DNA of 40,485 nucleotides from an uncultured bacterium (lineage in GTDB: Bacteria > Bacillota > Clostridia > Lachnospirales > Lachnospiraceae): NCBI GenBank assembly GCA_947643145.1, contig CANRVD010000023.1, positions 1 to 40,485 on the forward strand, in the 5' to 3' direction. The notes under the pieces are model-generated. The model did not search any database. It was not told where the DNA came from and saw nothing but the letters and a program-made list of their open reading frames with translations. This document shows positions 24,308 through 32,456 of this stretch, in pieces (position 1 is the first letter of the stretch; each line of letters opens with the position of its first letter). The position numbers were made by a program, and so were the translations under genes.

Positions 24308-25078
24308 TTGAATTTTACGATAGAATATATTGAATATATGGTGTTAATTTTAGTGCGCATTTCCATGATTGTTTTTATTGCGCCCTTTTTTAACAACCAG
24401 AATATTCCAAGAAAAATTAAACTTTGCATTTCCTTTTTTCTGTCGTTGATTGTTATGAATTTAGTTGATTATACTGCTGTATCTTATGAAGGGATATTCG
24501 GATACAGCATTCTTGTTGTAACGGAAGCGATTACCGGTCTTTTAATCGGAATTGGAGCCGGGATGTGTATGTATATCCTTAGTTTTTCCGGTCATATGAT
24601 AGATATGGAAATTGGTTTTGCAATGGCAATGGAAATGGACCCGAATACCCGAATCCAGACAACCATTACTTCAACATTATTTACTGCTTTTTTTATGTTG
24701 ATTTTTTTGGCATCGGACATGCATTATTTTGTGATTGATGCACTATATGATTCGTATGAGCTGATTCCAATTGGAGGAACCAAAATCCAGCCATCCCTAT
24801 ATCAGATATTTATCAAATATATCACGGATTATTTTGTGATAGGATTTCGTATTATTCTGCCGGTTTTTTCCTGCATTCTGGTAATCAATGTTGTTTTGGG
24901 AATTTTAGCGAAGATTGCACCACAGATGAATATGTTTGTTATTGGTATGCAGCTTAAGATTTATGTCGGTTTGGCACTTTTATATTTTCTGATGTCGTTG
25001 TTTCCGGGAGTTGTAGATTTTATTTTTGAAGAAATGCAGCTGCTTACAAAGTATTTTATGGAATCCATGTCGCCTTAA
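24308..25078 (+). CDS. fliR: Flagellar export gate protein FliR
   Basis: This encodes a protein of about 256 aa with about six membrane segments. It opens MNFTIEYIEYMVLILVRISM. Family motifs include FFNNQNIPRKIKLCISFFLS near residues 27-46 and MEIGFAMAMEMDPNTRIQTT around 100-120. TTG 24308 is the likely start, 8 nt after AGGGAG; a GTG at 24299 overlaps that site. FliR completes the FliPQR channel and precedes flhB. Confidence 0.93.
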   Translation: MNFTIEYIEYMVLILVRISMIVFIAPFFNNQNIPRKIKLCISFFLSLIVMNLVDYTAVSYEGIFGYSILVVTEAITGLLIGIGAGMCMYILSFSGHMIDMEIGFAMAMEMDPNTRIQTTITSTLFTAFFMLIFLASDMHYFVIDALYDSYELIPIGGTKIQPSLYQIFIKYITDYFVIGFRIILPVFSCILVINVVLGILAKIAPQMNMFVIGMQLKIYVGLALLYFLMSLFPGVVDFIFEEMQLLTKYFMESMSP

Positions 25079-25082
25079 AAAG

Positions 25083-25158
25083 TGCCTGCTGATTCTTGCT
25101 ATTTTGCTATAAATAGGGTATTATATAAAATGTATGGTGTTAGGGTTAAAGGCAGGCA
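25083..25158 (+). other. fliR-flhB spacer with 7-bp inverted repeat
   Basis: TGCCTGC (25083-25089) pairs with GCAGGCA (25152-25158). The repeat starts 5 nt after the fliR stop, and the loop is 62 nt long. The candidate promoter below lies in the loop. A stem with so long a loop is weak evidence alone. Confidence 0.3.
25096..25124 (+). promoter_or_regulatory. Candidate internal sigma-A-like promoter before flhB
   Basis: TTGCTA (25096-25101) and TATTAT (25119-25124) are separated by the optimal 17 nt. Four of six bases match the -35 consensus and five of six match the -10. It would serve flhB, flhA, flhF and genes beyond. Confidence 0.35.
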
Positions 25159-25204
25159 GCAATCCAAAGCACCGGTTGCATGAAAAAGAGGGAAAACTGA
25201 GAGT

Positions 25205-26311
25205 ATGCCATATTTAAGATATGATTTACAGTTATTTGCCAAGGAAGGTTCTGGTGGTGAGAAAACCGAAGAGCCAACCAGTAAAAAGTTAGAGGATGCC
25301 AGGAAGAAGGGACAAGTTGCCAAAAGTCAGGATTTAACAATGGCAGTGTCCTTATTGGCGTTTTTCTTTATGTTAAGGATTTATATTGGAATGCTTGGCA
25401 ATGGTTTAATGGCGCAGTTTGCTACGTTTTACCGGCATATATCAGATTATTCCAACGATGAATTTACCTTAAATCAGGCGGGTGTTCTTTTGAGGGATGT
25501 GGTACTCCAGCTTTTTTTGCTGGTATGGCCATTATTCCTTGTCTCATTGCTGGTAGTTATTATTTCGCTGCTGGCACAGGTTCGCTGGAAGGTCTCCTTT
25601 GAGCCGATGAAGCCGGATTTGAATAAATTCAATCCGATTAACGGTGCAAAGAGGCTTTTTTCAAAAGATAAGCTGGTAATGCTTTTTATGTCCATTGCTA
25701 AAATCATTATTATAATCTTTGTCGTTTATGATTTTATAAAGGACAAATGGACATTAGTTTTAGATATGTATCAGTTCAGCCTGTCACAGGCAATTGCGAT
25801 TATAGGAGATATTATTATTAATATTGGCCTTTGTATCAGTATCTTCTTTTTCGTCATATCCGTAGCTGATATACTATATCAGAAATGGAAGTTCCATCAG
25901 GATATGAAGATGACGAAGCAGGAAGTGAAGGATGAATATAAACAGGCGGAAGGTGACCCAAAGGTAAAGGGACAGCAGCGGCAGCGAATGCGTCAGGCGT
26001 CGCAGCGTCGTATGATGCAGGATCTTCCGAATGCAGATGTTGTCATTACCAACCCGACGCATCTTGCAGTTGCGATTCAGTATGACAGGGACAAATATGA
26101 TGCTCCGGTTGTGGTAGCAAAAGGAGCGGATTATCTGGCACAAAAAATCAAGGATGTTGCCAGGGAACATGATATAGAGATTGTAGAAAACAAACCGCTG
26201 GCGCGGATGCTGTATCACAATGTAGACTTAGGGGAGCAGATACCACCGGAGCTGTATCAGATGGTTGCTGAGGTGCTTGCATATGTATATGGCATAAAAG
26301 GAAAGCTGTAA
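25205..26311 (+). CDS. flhB: Flagellar export switch protein FlhB
   Basis: This encodes a 368-aa FlhB. The N-terminal segment DLQLFAKEGSGGEKTEEPTS then KKLEDARKKGQVAKS is the family signature. Four membrane helices follow to about residue 220. The self-cleaving NPTH motif is at residues 283-286 in ITNPTHLAVAIQYD. Cleavage between Asn and Pro changes export from hook to filament type when FliK signals. The ending PPELYQMVAEVLAYVYGIKG is typical. The ribosome site is poor, so coupling or the candidate promoter may matter. Confidence 0.96.
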   Translation: MPYLRYDLQLFAKEGSGGEKTEEPTSKKLEDARKKGQVAKSQDLTMAVSLLAFFFMLRIYIGMLGNGLMAQFATFYRHISDYSNDEFTLNQAGVLLRDVVLQLFLLVWPLFLVSLLVVIISLLAQVRWKVSFEPMKPDLNKFNPINGAKRLFSKDKLVMLFMSIAKIIIIIFVVYDFIKDKWTLVLDMYQFSLSQAIAIIGDIIINIGLCISIFFFVISVADILYQKWKFHQDMKMTKQEVKDEYKQAEGDPKVKGQQRQRMRQASQRRMMQDLPNADVVITNPTHLAVAIQYDRDKYDAPVVVAKGADYLAQKIKDVAREHDIEIVENKPLARMLYHNVDLGEQIPPELYQMVAEVLAYVYGIKGKL

Positions 26312-26358
26312 GGCGTGTAAAGATAAATGGATAAATAGATTGGAGGAAGTAAAAAGCG

Positions 26359-28389
26359 ATGAAAAGAGCAGATTTTTTACTTGGGTTATACATATTACTG
26401 CCGATTATCTTTTTGATTATACCGGTACCAACGGTGCTTTTGGATATTATGATGATTTTAAATATCAGTCTGGCGCTGATTATTCTGTTTACGGCGCTGT
26501 TTTCTACAGAAGCACTTAGTATGTCAGCATTTCCGACGATACTTTTGATGACAACACTGTTCCGTATGTCATTAAATGTCAGTTCTACCCGTAATATCCT
26601 TTTAAAAGGATATGCAGGAGAGGTTGTTGAAACCTTTGGCAACTTTGTGGGCGGCGGTAATCTGGTCGTAGGTATTGTTGTATTTTTAATTTTGATTTTA
26701 ATTCAGTTTATTGTAATTAATAAAGGTTCAGAACGTGTATCGGAAGTAACGGCACGTTTTACACTGGATGCGATGCCTGGTAAGCAGATGGCGATTGATG
26801 CCGATTTGAATACCGGTGCAATTACAGATGCACAGGCAAGGGAACGCCGTGACAAAATTCAGGATGAAGCTACTTTTTTTGGAGCTATGGATGGTGCAAC
26901 GAAGTATGTAAAAGGAGATGCAACAGCCGGCCTGATTATTACGATGATTAACTTTGTTGGTGGATTGATTCTTGGTATTGTAATACAGGGGATGGAAGCC
27001 TCAGATGCTTTGACGAAATACTCCATTCTGACCATTGGTGATGGTCTTGTAAGTCAGATTCCTTCGTTGTTAATTTCATTATCAACCGGTATTTTGGTTA
27101 CGAAGGTATCGAAAGAGTCTGATTTGGGAAATGTACTGTTAAAACAGCTTTTCTCTATTCCGAAGGTATTGTATATTGTTGGAGGAACGCTTGCATTTTT
27201 GGCATTTACACCGCTTCCGACCTTAATCTGTCTGATTTATGCTGTATTATTTATTATAGCAGGGCGTGCTATTGAGGCTAGGCTTGAGGATGTTAATATT
27301 GAAGCAGAAGTGGAGGAAGACGAAGAGAGTGCCGAGGAAATCAGAAGGCCGGAAAATGTGGTTTCCCTGCTTCAGGTTGACCCGATTGAGCTGGAGTTTG
27401 GATATGGTATAATTCCTTTGGCGGATGTCAACCAGGGCGGTGATTTGTTAGACCGAGTTGTTATGATTCGAAGACAGGTGGCACTGGAACTTGGATGTGT
27501 CGTACCAATGATTCGTTTAAGGGATAATATCCAGTTGAATCCAAACCAGTATTTGATTAAAATCAAAGGTGTACCGGTCAGTGAAGGTGAGATTTTGTTT
27601 GACCATTATATGGCCATGAATCCGGGATATGTAGAAGAGGAAATTACAGGTATTCCTACCTTTGAGCCATCCTTCCATCTGCCGGCTATTTGGATTACAG
27701 AGAGCCAGAGGGAACGTGCGGAGTCAATGGGATATACGGTAGTAGATCCGCCTTCTATTATAGCAACGCATTTGACAGAGGTAATTAGACAGCATCTGGA
27801 TGAGCTGCTGACACGTCAGGATGTTCAGAACCTGATTAACAATATTCAGGAAGCGAATACTACGTTAATATCCGATTTGGTACCAAAGCTTCTTGGTGTG
27901 GGTGAAATTCAAAAGGTTTTGCAGAATCTTTTACGGGAAGGGATTTCCATCAGGGATTTGGTTACTATATTTGAAACGCTGGCTGATAATGCCACAACAA
28001 CACGTGATACAGATGTTTTAACGGAATATGTAAGGCAGAGTTTAAAGCGGGCGATTTCTAACAAGTATTTCCCTGCGAATGAGATGACAAGTGTGGTTAC
28101 GTTGGATCCTAAGATTGAGCAGGAGATTATGGGATCCATTAAACAGACGGAGCAGGGTGCCTATATTAATCTTGACCCGGAGACAACACAGGATATTTTA
28201 AATTCTGTGAAGGAAGAGATGGATAAGATGGAGGAGCTTGGTAAAAATCCGATTATTGTTACATCGCCAATTGTGCGGATGTATTTCAAAAAATTGACGG
28301 AAGAGCAGTTTAATGACTTAATTGTTGTATCTTATAATGAAATTGATACTGATGTTGAACTACAATCTATAGGGATGGTGACAGTATAA
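26359..28389 (+). CDS. flhA: Flagellar export gate protein FlhA
   Basis: This encodes a 676-aa FlhA, the proton-driven export gate subunit. Membrane helices cover roughly residues 8-310. The FHIPEP-type cytoplasmic loop is seen as STRNILLKGYAGEVVETFGN and later ERVSEVTARFTLDAMPGKQM then AIDADLNTG. The C-terminal cytoplasmic domain, about 330-676, docks chaperone-substrate complexes. TGGAGG lies before ATG 26359. Its stop codon overlaps the flhF start (TAATG). Confidence 0.97.
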   Translation: MKRADFLLGLYILLPIIFLIIPVPTVLLDIMMILNISLALIILFTALFSTEALSMSAFPTILLMTTLFRMSLNVSSTRNILLKGYAGEVVETFGNFVGGGNLVVGIVVFLILILIQFIVINKGSERVSEVTARFTLDAMPGKQMAIDADLNTGAITDAQARERRDKIQDEATFFGAMDGATKYVKGDATAGLIITMINFVGGLILGIVIQGMEASDALTKYSILTIGDGLVSQIPSLLISLSTGILVTKVSKESDLGNVLLKQLFSIPKVLYIVGGTLAFLAFTPLPTLICLIYAVLFIIAGRAIEARLEDVNIEAEVEEDEESAEEIRRPENVVSLLQVDPIELEFGYGIIPLADVNQGGDLLDRVVMIRRQVALELGCVVPMIRLRDNIQLNPNQYLIKIKGVPVSEGEILFDHYMAMNPGYVEEEITGIPTFEPSFHLPAIWITESQRERAESMGYTVVDPPSIIATHLTEVIRQHLDELLTRQDVQNLINNIQEANTTLISDLVPKLLGVGEIQKVLQNLLREGISIRDLVTIFETLADNATTTRDTDVLTEYVRQSLKRAISNKYFPANEMTSVVTLDPKIEQEIMGSIKQTEQGAYINLDPETTQDILNSVKEEMDKMEELGKNPIIVTSPIVRMYFKKLTEEQFNDLIVVSYNEIDTDVELQSIGMVTV

Positions 28390-29660
28390 TGGTTATCAGG
28401 AAGTACATTGCAATGACAGAGGAGGAAGCAGCGAAACTTGCAGAGGAAGAACTTGGCAAGGACGTTGTAATTATGAATGTCAAGAAAAACACACCAAAGG
28501 GACTTGCAAAGCTTTTCAAGAAGCCGTCTGTAGAAATAACTGCTGCAGTGGATGAAATTCAGAGTGAGGAACAGACGGAAAGTTTTCCTGATTTTAGCAA
28601 GCTGCAGGAAGCCATTCAGGAAACAAATGCAGTGTTAGAGGCAGAAGCCAAAAAGGAGGAACAGGCGCAAAAGGAGGTTTTGTTAGAGAAGGAACCTCCT
28701 GGCAGTAATATTCTTGCGGATGATACAGCCTCTTCCACAGCAGAAGCAAAAGAGGAAGCCAGTAAAAGGGATATCGAAGAGCGTCTTAGCAATCTTCAGG
28801 ATTTGCTGGAAAAGCAGATGTTAGCAGACAAAAAAGAAAAAGCTGAGAAGGATGAAAAGGAAAATACAAATCTGGTATATTTTGACTTAATCCGTAAAAA
28901 GCTCATAGATAATGAAGTAGAAGAAACCTACGTAAACCAGATTTTGGAGGATATCTCCGAAAGCCTTAGTAAGAATGCGAATTTAGACAGTATTCTGGCG
29001 GGAGTGTATCAGAAGATCGTTCTGAAAATCGGGCAGCCACGCCTGATTGATGTAAAGGCGAAGAGGACAAAATATATTTTCTTTATCGGGCCAACTGGGG
29101 TGGGAAAGACGACAACGATAGCAAAAATCGCATCTACCCTGAAACTGACCAGAAAGACCAAAGTCGCTTTAATTACTTCGGATACTTACAGAATTGCAGC
29201 AGTGGAGCAGCTAAAGACTTATGCGAATATACTGGGGATTCCGTTGCAGGTAGTTTATTCTCCTGAGGATATGGAGCAGGCAGTGGAAGAACTCAGAGAT
29301 TTTGACTTGGTATTTATCGATACCGCAGGGCGCTCCCATAATAATAAGGAGCAGCGGGGAGATATTCAGAAGCTTATCGAGACGGTACCGGAAGAAAACA
29401 GGGAAGTGTTCCTTGTTTTAAGTGCAACAACAAAATATAAGGATTTGGTAAAAATTTCTCTGACTTACGCAGAGATTACAAAATATAACCTGATATTTAC
29501 AAAGTTAGATGAAACAGATACCATCGGTAATATTTTTAATATCCATATGCTGACAGGAGCACCGCTTTCTTATACTACATGGGGGCAGAATGTTCCAGAT
29601 GATATTGGAAAGATAGATGCCCAGAGTATTGCAAAGCAGCTTCTTGGAGGGAATAGCTGA
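28389..29660 (+). CDS. flhF: SRP-type GTPase FlhF
   Basis: This encodes a 423-aa GTPase that sets flagellar position or number. The N-terminal basic (B) domain starts VIRKYIAMTEEEAAKLAEEE and a Lys/Glu-rich linker follows to about 155. The NG domain has P-loop GPTGVGKTTTIAK at about residues 234-246, then LITSDTYRIAAVEQL, DLVFIDTAGRSH and FTKLDETDTIGNIF, all SRP/FtsY-like motifs. ATG 28389 shares its first base with the flhA stop, and its own stop overlaps flhG. The three are surely co-translated. Confidence 0.96.
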   Translation: MVIRKYIAMTEEEAAKLAEEELGKDVVIMNVKKNTPKGLAKLFKKPSVEITAAVDEIQSEEQTESFPDFSKLQEAIQETNAVLEAEAKKEEQAQKEVLLEKEPPGSNILADDTASSTAEAKEEASKRDIEERLSNLQDLLEKQMLADKKEKAEKDEKENTNLVYFDLIRKKLIDNEVEETYVNQILEDISESLSKNANLDSILAGVYQKIVLKIGQPRLIDVKAKRTKYIFFIGPTGVGKTTTIAKIASTLKLTRKTKVALITSDTYRIAAVEQLKTYANILGIPLQVVYSPEDMEQAVEELRDFDLVFIDTAGRSHNNKEQRGDIQKLIETVPEENREVFLVLSATTKYKDLVKISLTYAEITKYNLIFTKLDETDTIGNIFNIHMLTGAPLSYTTWGQNVPDDIGKIDAQSIAKQLLGGNS

Positions 29661-30535
29661 TGGATCAGGCTGAACAGTTAAGGAATATCATTAAAAAGCA
29701 GAACAAAAAGCAGCATCTTGCACGGGTAATAACAGTAACCAGCGGAAAAGGCGGCGTGGGGAAATCAAATGTTTCCGTAAATCTGGCAATTCAGCTTAGT
29801 CGTTTAAATAAACGGGTTATCATTCTGGATGCAGACTTTGGCCTTGCAAATGTAGAAGTAATGCTTGGAATTCGTCCGCAGTATAGTTTAGCGGATATGA
29901 TGTTTAGAGGAAAGGAATTAAAAGATATTATCTCACCGGGGCCGGAACGAATCGGCTTCATTTCTGGAGGTTCCGGGCTGCGTGAACTGACAAATCTTGA
30001 CAGAGACCAGATTCAAAGTCTTGTCAGTATGATGTATGCATTAGATAATCTTGCGGATGTAGTAATTATTGATACAGGTGCAGGAATTTCCAATACAGTA
30101 ATTGATTTGGTGTTAGCAAGTTCTGAAGTGCTTCTTGTGGCAACCCCAGAGCCTACCTCCATTACAGATGCATATGCACTGTTAAAGACCTTGTGCAGGC
30201 ATGAGGAATTTTACCAGAATATGGTCAGAATCCATATGATTGCAAACCGTGCAAAAGGGTATGGGGAGGGAAAGGAGCTGTATGACAAGCTCGGCTCGGT
30301 TGTTGAAAAGTTTTTACAGTTAGAGATGGATTATTTGGGATATATCCCATATGATGATAAACTTCCAAAGTCAGTGATGCGGCAAAAGCCGGTTACGGTT
30401 GCTTATCCGGATGCGGTTTCCTCCAGGGCAATGTTAGAACTTGCGATGGTTTTGGAAAATGGCAAGGGAAATTATGAAAATATACGAAACAGAGGGCTTT
30501 CCGGCTTATTTGCGAAAATGTTCCACAGTAAATAA
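29660..30535 (+). CDS. flhG: MinD-like ATPase FlhG (YlxH/FleN)
   Basis: This encodes a 291-aa ParA/MinD family ATPase. The deviant Walker A reads SGKGGVGKS at residues 28-36. IILDADFGLANVEVMLGIRP follows, with VVIIDTGAGISN as the Walker B/switch II region. The N-terminus has a basic, Gln/Lys-rich segment (LRNIIKKQNKKQH). FlhG stimulates FlhF GTPase and limits flagellar number. It may also aid C-ring assembly with FliY in B. subtilis. ATG 29660 overlaps the flhF stop. Confidence 0.95.
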   Translation: MDQAEQLRNIIKKQNKKQHLARVITVTSGKGGVGKSNVSVNLAIQLSRLNKRVIILDADFGLANVEVMLGIRPQYSLADMMFRGKELKDIISPGPERIGFISGGSGLRELTNLDRDQIQSLVSMMYALDNLADVVIIDTGAGISNTVIDLVLASSEVLLVATPEPTSITDAYALLKTLCRHEEFYQNMVRIHMIANRAKGYGEGKELYDKLGSVVEKFLQLEMDYLGYIPYDDKLPKSVMRQKPVTVAYPDAVSSRAMLELAMVLENGKGNYENIRNRGLSGLFAKMFHSK

Positions 30536-30570
30536 CAGGATAGTTATGTACGGGTAATTGGGAGAATGGT

Positions 30571-31293
30571 ATGATAGAAGAACATATTAAAAAGGATGCA
30601 TTAGTGCGAATCTATGACAAGAAGCAGGATTTAGAGGATTATTCCGAAGAAGAGAGGTTTCAGATATGTCAGGGAAAAATCAGGCGTTTTGCATCCGAAG
30701 CAGAAATAGAAATATTGTTAGAGAAGAACATAGAAGTGAATCTTCAAAAGAATGTCTGTTATATTATTTATTTCTTCTGTGGGAAAAAAGTATTTATGTG
30801 CAGTTGCTATTATAAATCTTTCTATGCGGAGGAAGAAGAGCATATTATGTTACTGGAGTTAGTTTCACCGTTAGAGCAGGTTCAGCGAAGAATGTATCAA
30901 AGGGTTTCCTGTCATGCTAAAATTCTATACTGGGCGATTGAAAAAGAACAGGCGATTCAGTACAGGAAAATGGCAAAATTACCGGAAGAAGCAGAGGAAC
31001 CTGAAAGTTCTGTGGAAAATTCACTGGTAGACATTGGTGGCGGCGGCTTACGGTTTACATCCAGAACCTTTGTGCCATTAGATTCTTTCTTATTTGTACG
31101 TTTTGAAATTATGAATGGAAAGAAAACAGAAGGAGTGCAGACAGTCGGACAGGTGGTCTATTCTATGCCTCATCATAGTGATAAGGACTGCTTTGAAATC
31201 CGAATGAAATATATTGGTTTAACAGAAGAAGAGAGAAAACAAATTATACACTTTGTTTTTCAGTTAGAACGTGATAGTATAAGTAAAAGATAA
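30571..31293 (+). CDS. YcgR-like PilZ-domain flagellar brake protein
   Basis: This encodes a 240-aa protein with an N-terminal YcgR-like beta domain (to about residue 95) and a C-terminal PilZ domain. The cyclic-di-GMP motif RxxxR is RRMYQR at about residues 106-111. The second motif, normally D/NxSxxG, reads DIGGGG at 154-159, so the serine is Gly156 here. YcgR-type proteins slow the motor at high cyclic-di-GMP. Location between flhG and cheB supports a motor-control role. The changed serine may weaken but need not abolish binding. The ribosome site is GGGAG. Confidence 0.88.
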   Translation: MIEEHIKKDALVRIYDKKQDLEDYSEEERFQICQGKIRRFASEAEIEILLEKNIEVNLQKNVCYIIYFFCGKKVFMCSCYYKSFYAEEEEHIMLLELVSPLEQVQRRMYQRVSCHAKILYWAIEKEQAIQYRKMAKLPEEAEEPESSVENSLVDIGGGGLRFTSRTFVPLDSFLFVRFEIMNGKKTEGVQTVGQVVYSMPHHSDKDCFEIRMKYIGLTEEERKQIIHFVFQLERDSISKR

Positions 31294-31312
31294 CATCAGG
31301 AGGTGTGTTCAT

Positions 31313-32455
31313 TTGAAAAAAATACTTGTTGTTGATGACTCTGCACTTATGAGAAGGGTTATCTTTGATATAATTAATTCAGATGGTGAACTTCAGGCAG
31401 AACGTTATGCGGTAAATGGACTGGAAGCGCTGGAAATTCTGAAGTCTGGTGAAAAATTTGATGCAATTGTCCTTGATATCAATATGCCAAAAATGAATGG
31501 TATTGAGTTATTGCGTACCATGAAGCGGGAGAACATGAACGAGAAGGTTTTAATCGTCAGCACTCTTGCCAAGGAAGGTGCGAAAGAGACGATTCAGGCA
31601 TTGGAACTGGGTGCATTTGATTTTGTAACAAAACCAGACAGTCTTGCAGAAGCGAAAGGGATGGCTTTTAGTAACCGTTTGCTCAATATGCTGCGTGCAG
31701 CTACGAATCTTCCGGCTATAGCGGTTTCTGATGACGAGAAGTCGGGAAAACCGGAAAAAACGGTTCTTACAAGAACTTCCAAAAATGTGATAAAGGATCA
31801 GGCACCTGTTTTAGCCAGAAAAACATTGAAAGGGGATACTTCCAAGCATTCAAAGGCGCCGCTTGGAAATACCGCTAGAAAGCTGGTGGCATTGGCTTGT
31901 TCTACGGGGGGACCAAAGGCATTACAGTATGTTGTACCGTTTTTGCCAGCCAATCTGGATGCAGCTGTATTGATTGTACAGCATATGCCGGAGGGCTTTA
32001 CTGCTTCTTTGAGTTCACGTTTGGATGAACTGAGCCGGATTAGAGTGCAGGAAGCAGCACATGGAGTTAACATTGAAAAGGGAACAGTTTATATCGCAAA
32101 GGGTGGTTCCCAAATGCGTTTAGTAGAGAAAGGGAAAAAAGAACATAGTCTTTCCGTAACTGTTGAAGCTGCCAGAAATGGTTTGAAACCTTGTGCTGAC
32201 ATTATGTATGAATCATTGATGAAGACAACTTTTGATGAAATTACTTGTGTGGTGTTAACGGGGATGGGAGCTGACGGCACAAAGGGAATACTTCAATTAG
32301 AACAAACAAATAAAATTTATGTTATTGCGCAGGATGAAGAAAGCAGTACGGTATATGGTATGCCAAAAGCAATTGCAGATGCCGGCGCTGTTGATGAGGT
32401 AGTGACGCTAAAAAAAGTCGCCGATGCAATAACGAAGCATGTGGGGGTGCAATAA
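31313..32455 (+). CDS. cheB: Chemotaxis response regulator and methylesterase CheB
   Basis: This encodes a 380-aa CheB. The receiver domain starts KKILVVDDSALMRRVIFDII; the phospho-acceptor is about Asp55 in VLDINMPKMNG. A Lys-rich linker at about 125-190 precedes the esterase domain. Its catalytic residues are about Ser197 (ACSTGGPK), His224 (VQHMPEG) and Asp321 (GMGADGTKG). CheB removes methyl groups from receptors, and also deamidates in some species. The start is TTG 31313, 7 nt after AGGAGGTG, and no ATG fits. The stop is 1 nt before cheA. Confidence 0.95.
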   Translation: MKKILVVDDSALMRRVIFDIINSDGELQAERYAVNGLEALEILKSGEKFDAIVLDINMPKMNGIELLRTMKRENMNEKVLIVSTLAKEGAKETIQALELGAFDFVTKPDSLAEAKGMAFSNRLLNMLRAATNLPAIAVSDDEKSGKPEKTVLTRTSKNVIKDQAPVLARKTLKGDTSKHSKAPLGNTARKLVALACSTGGPKALQYVVPFLPANLDAAVLIVQHMPEGFTASLSSRLDELSRIRVQEAAHGVNIEKGTVYIAKGGSQMRLVEKGKKEHSLSVTVEAARNGLKPCADIMYESLMKTTFDEITCVVLTGMGADGTKGILQLEQTNKIYVIAQDEESSTVYGMPKAIADAGAVDEVVTLKKVADAITKHVGVQ

Positions 32456-32456
32456 A

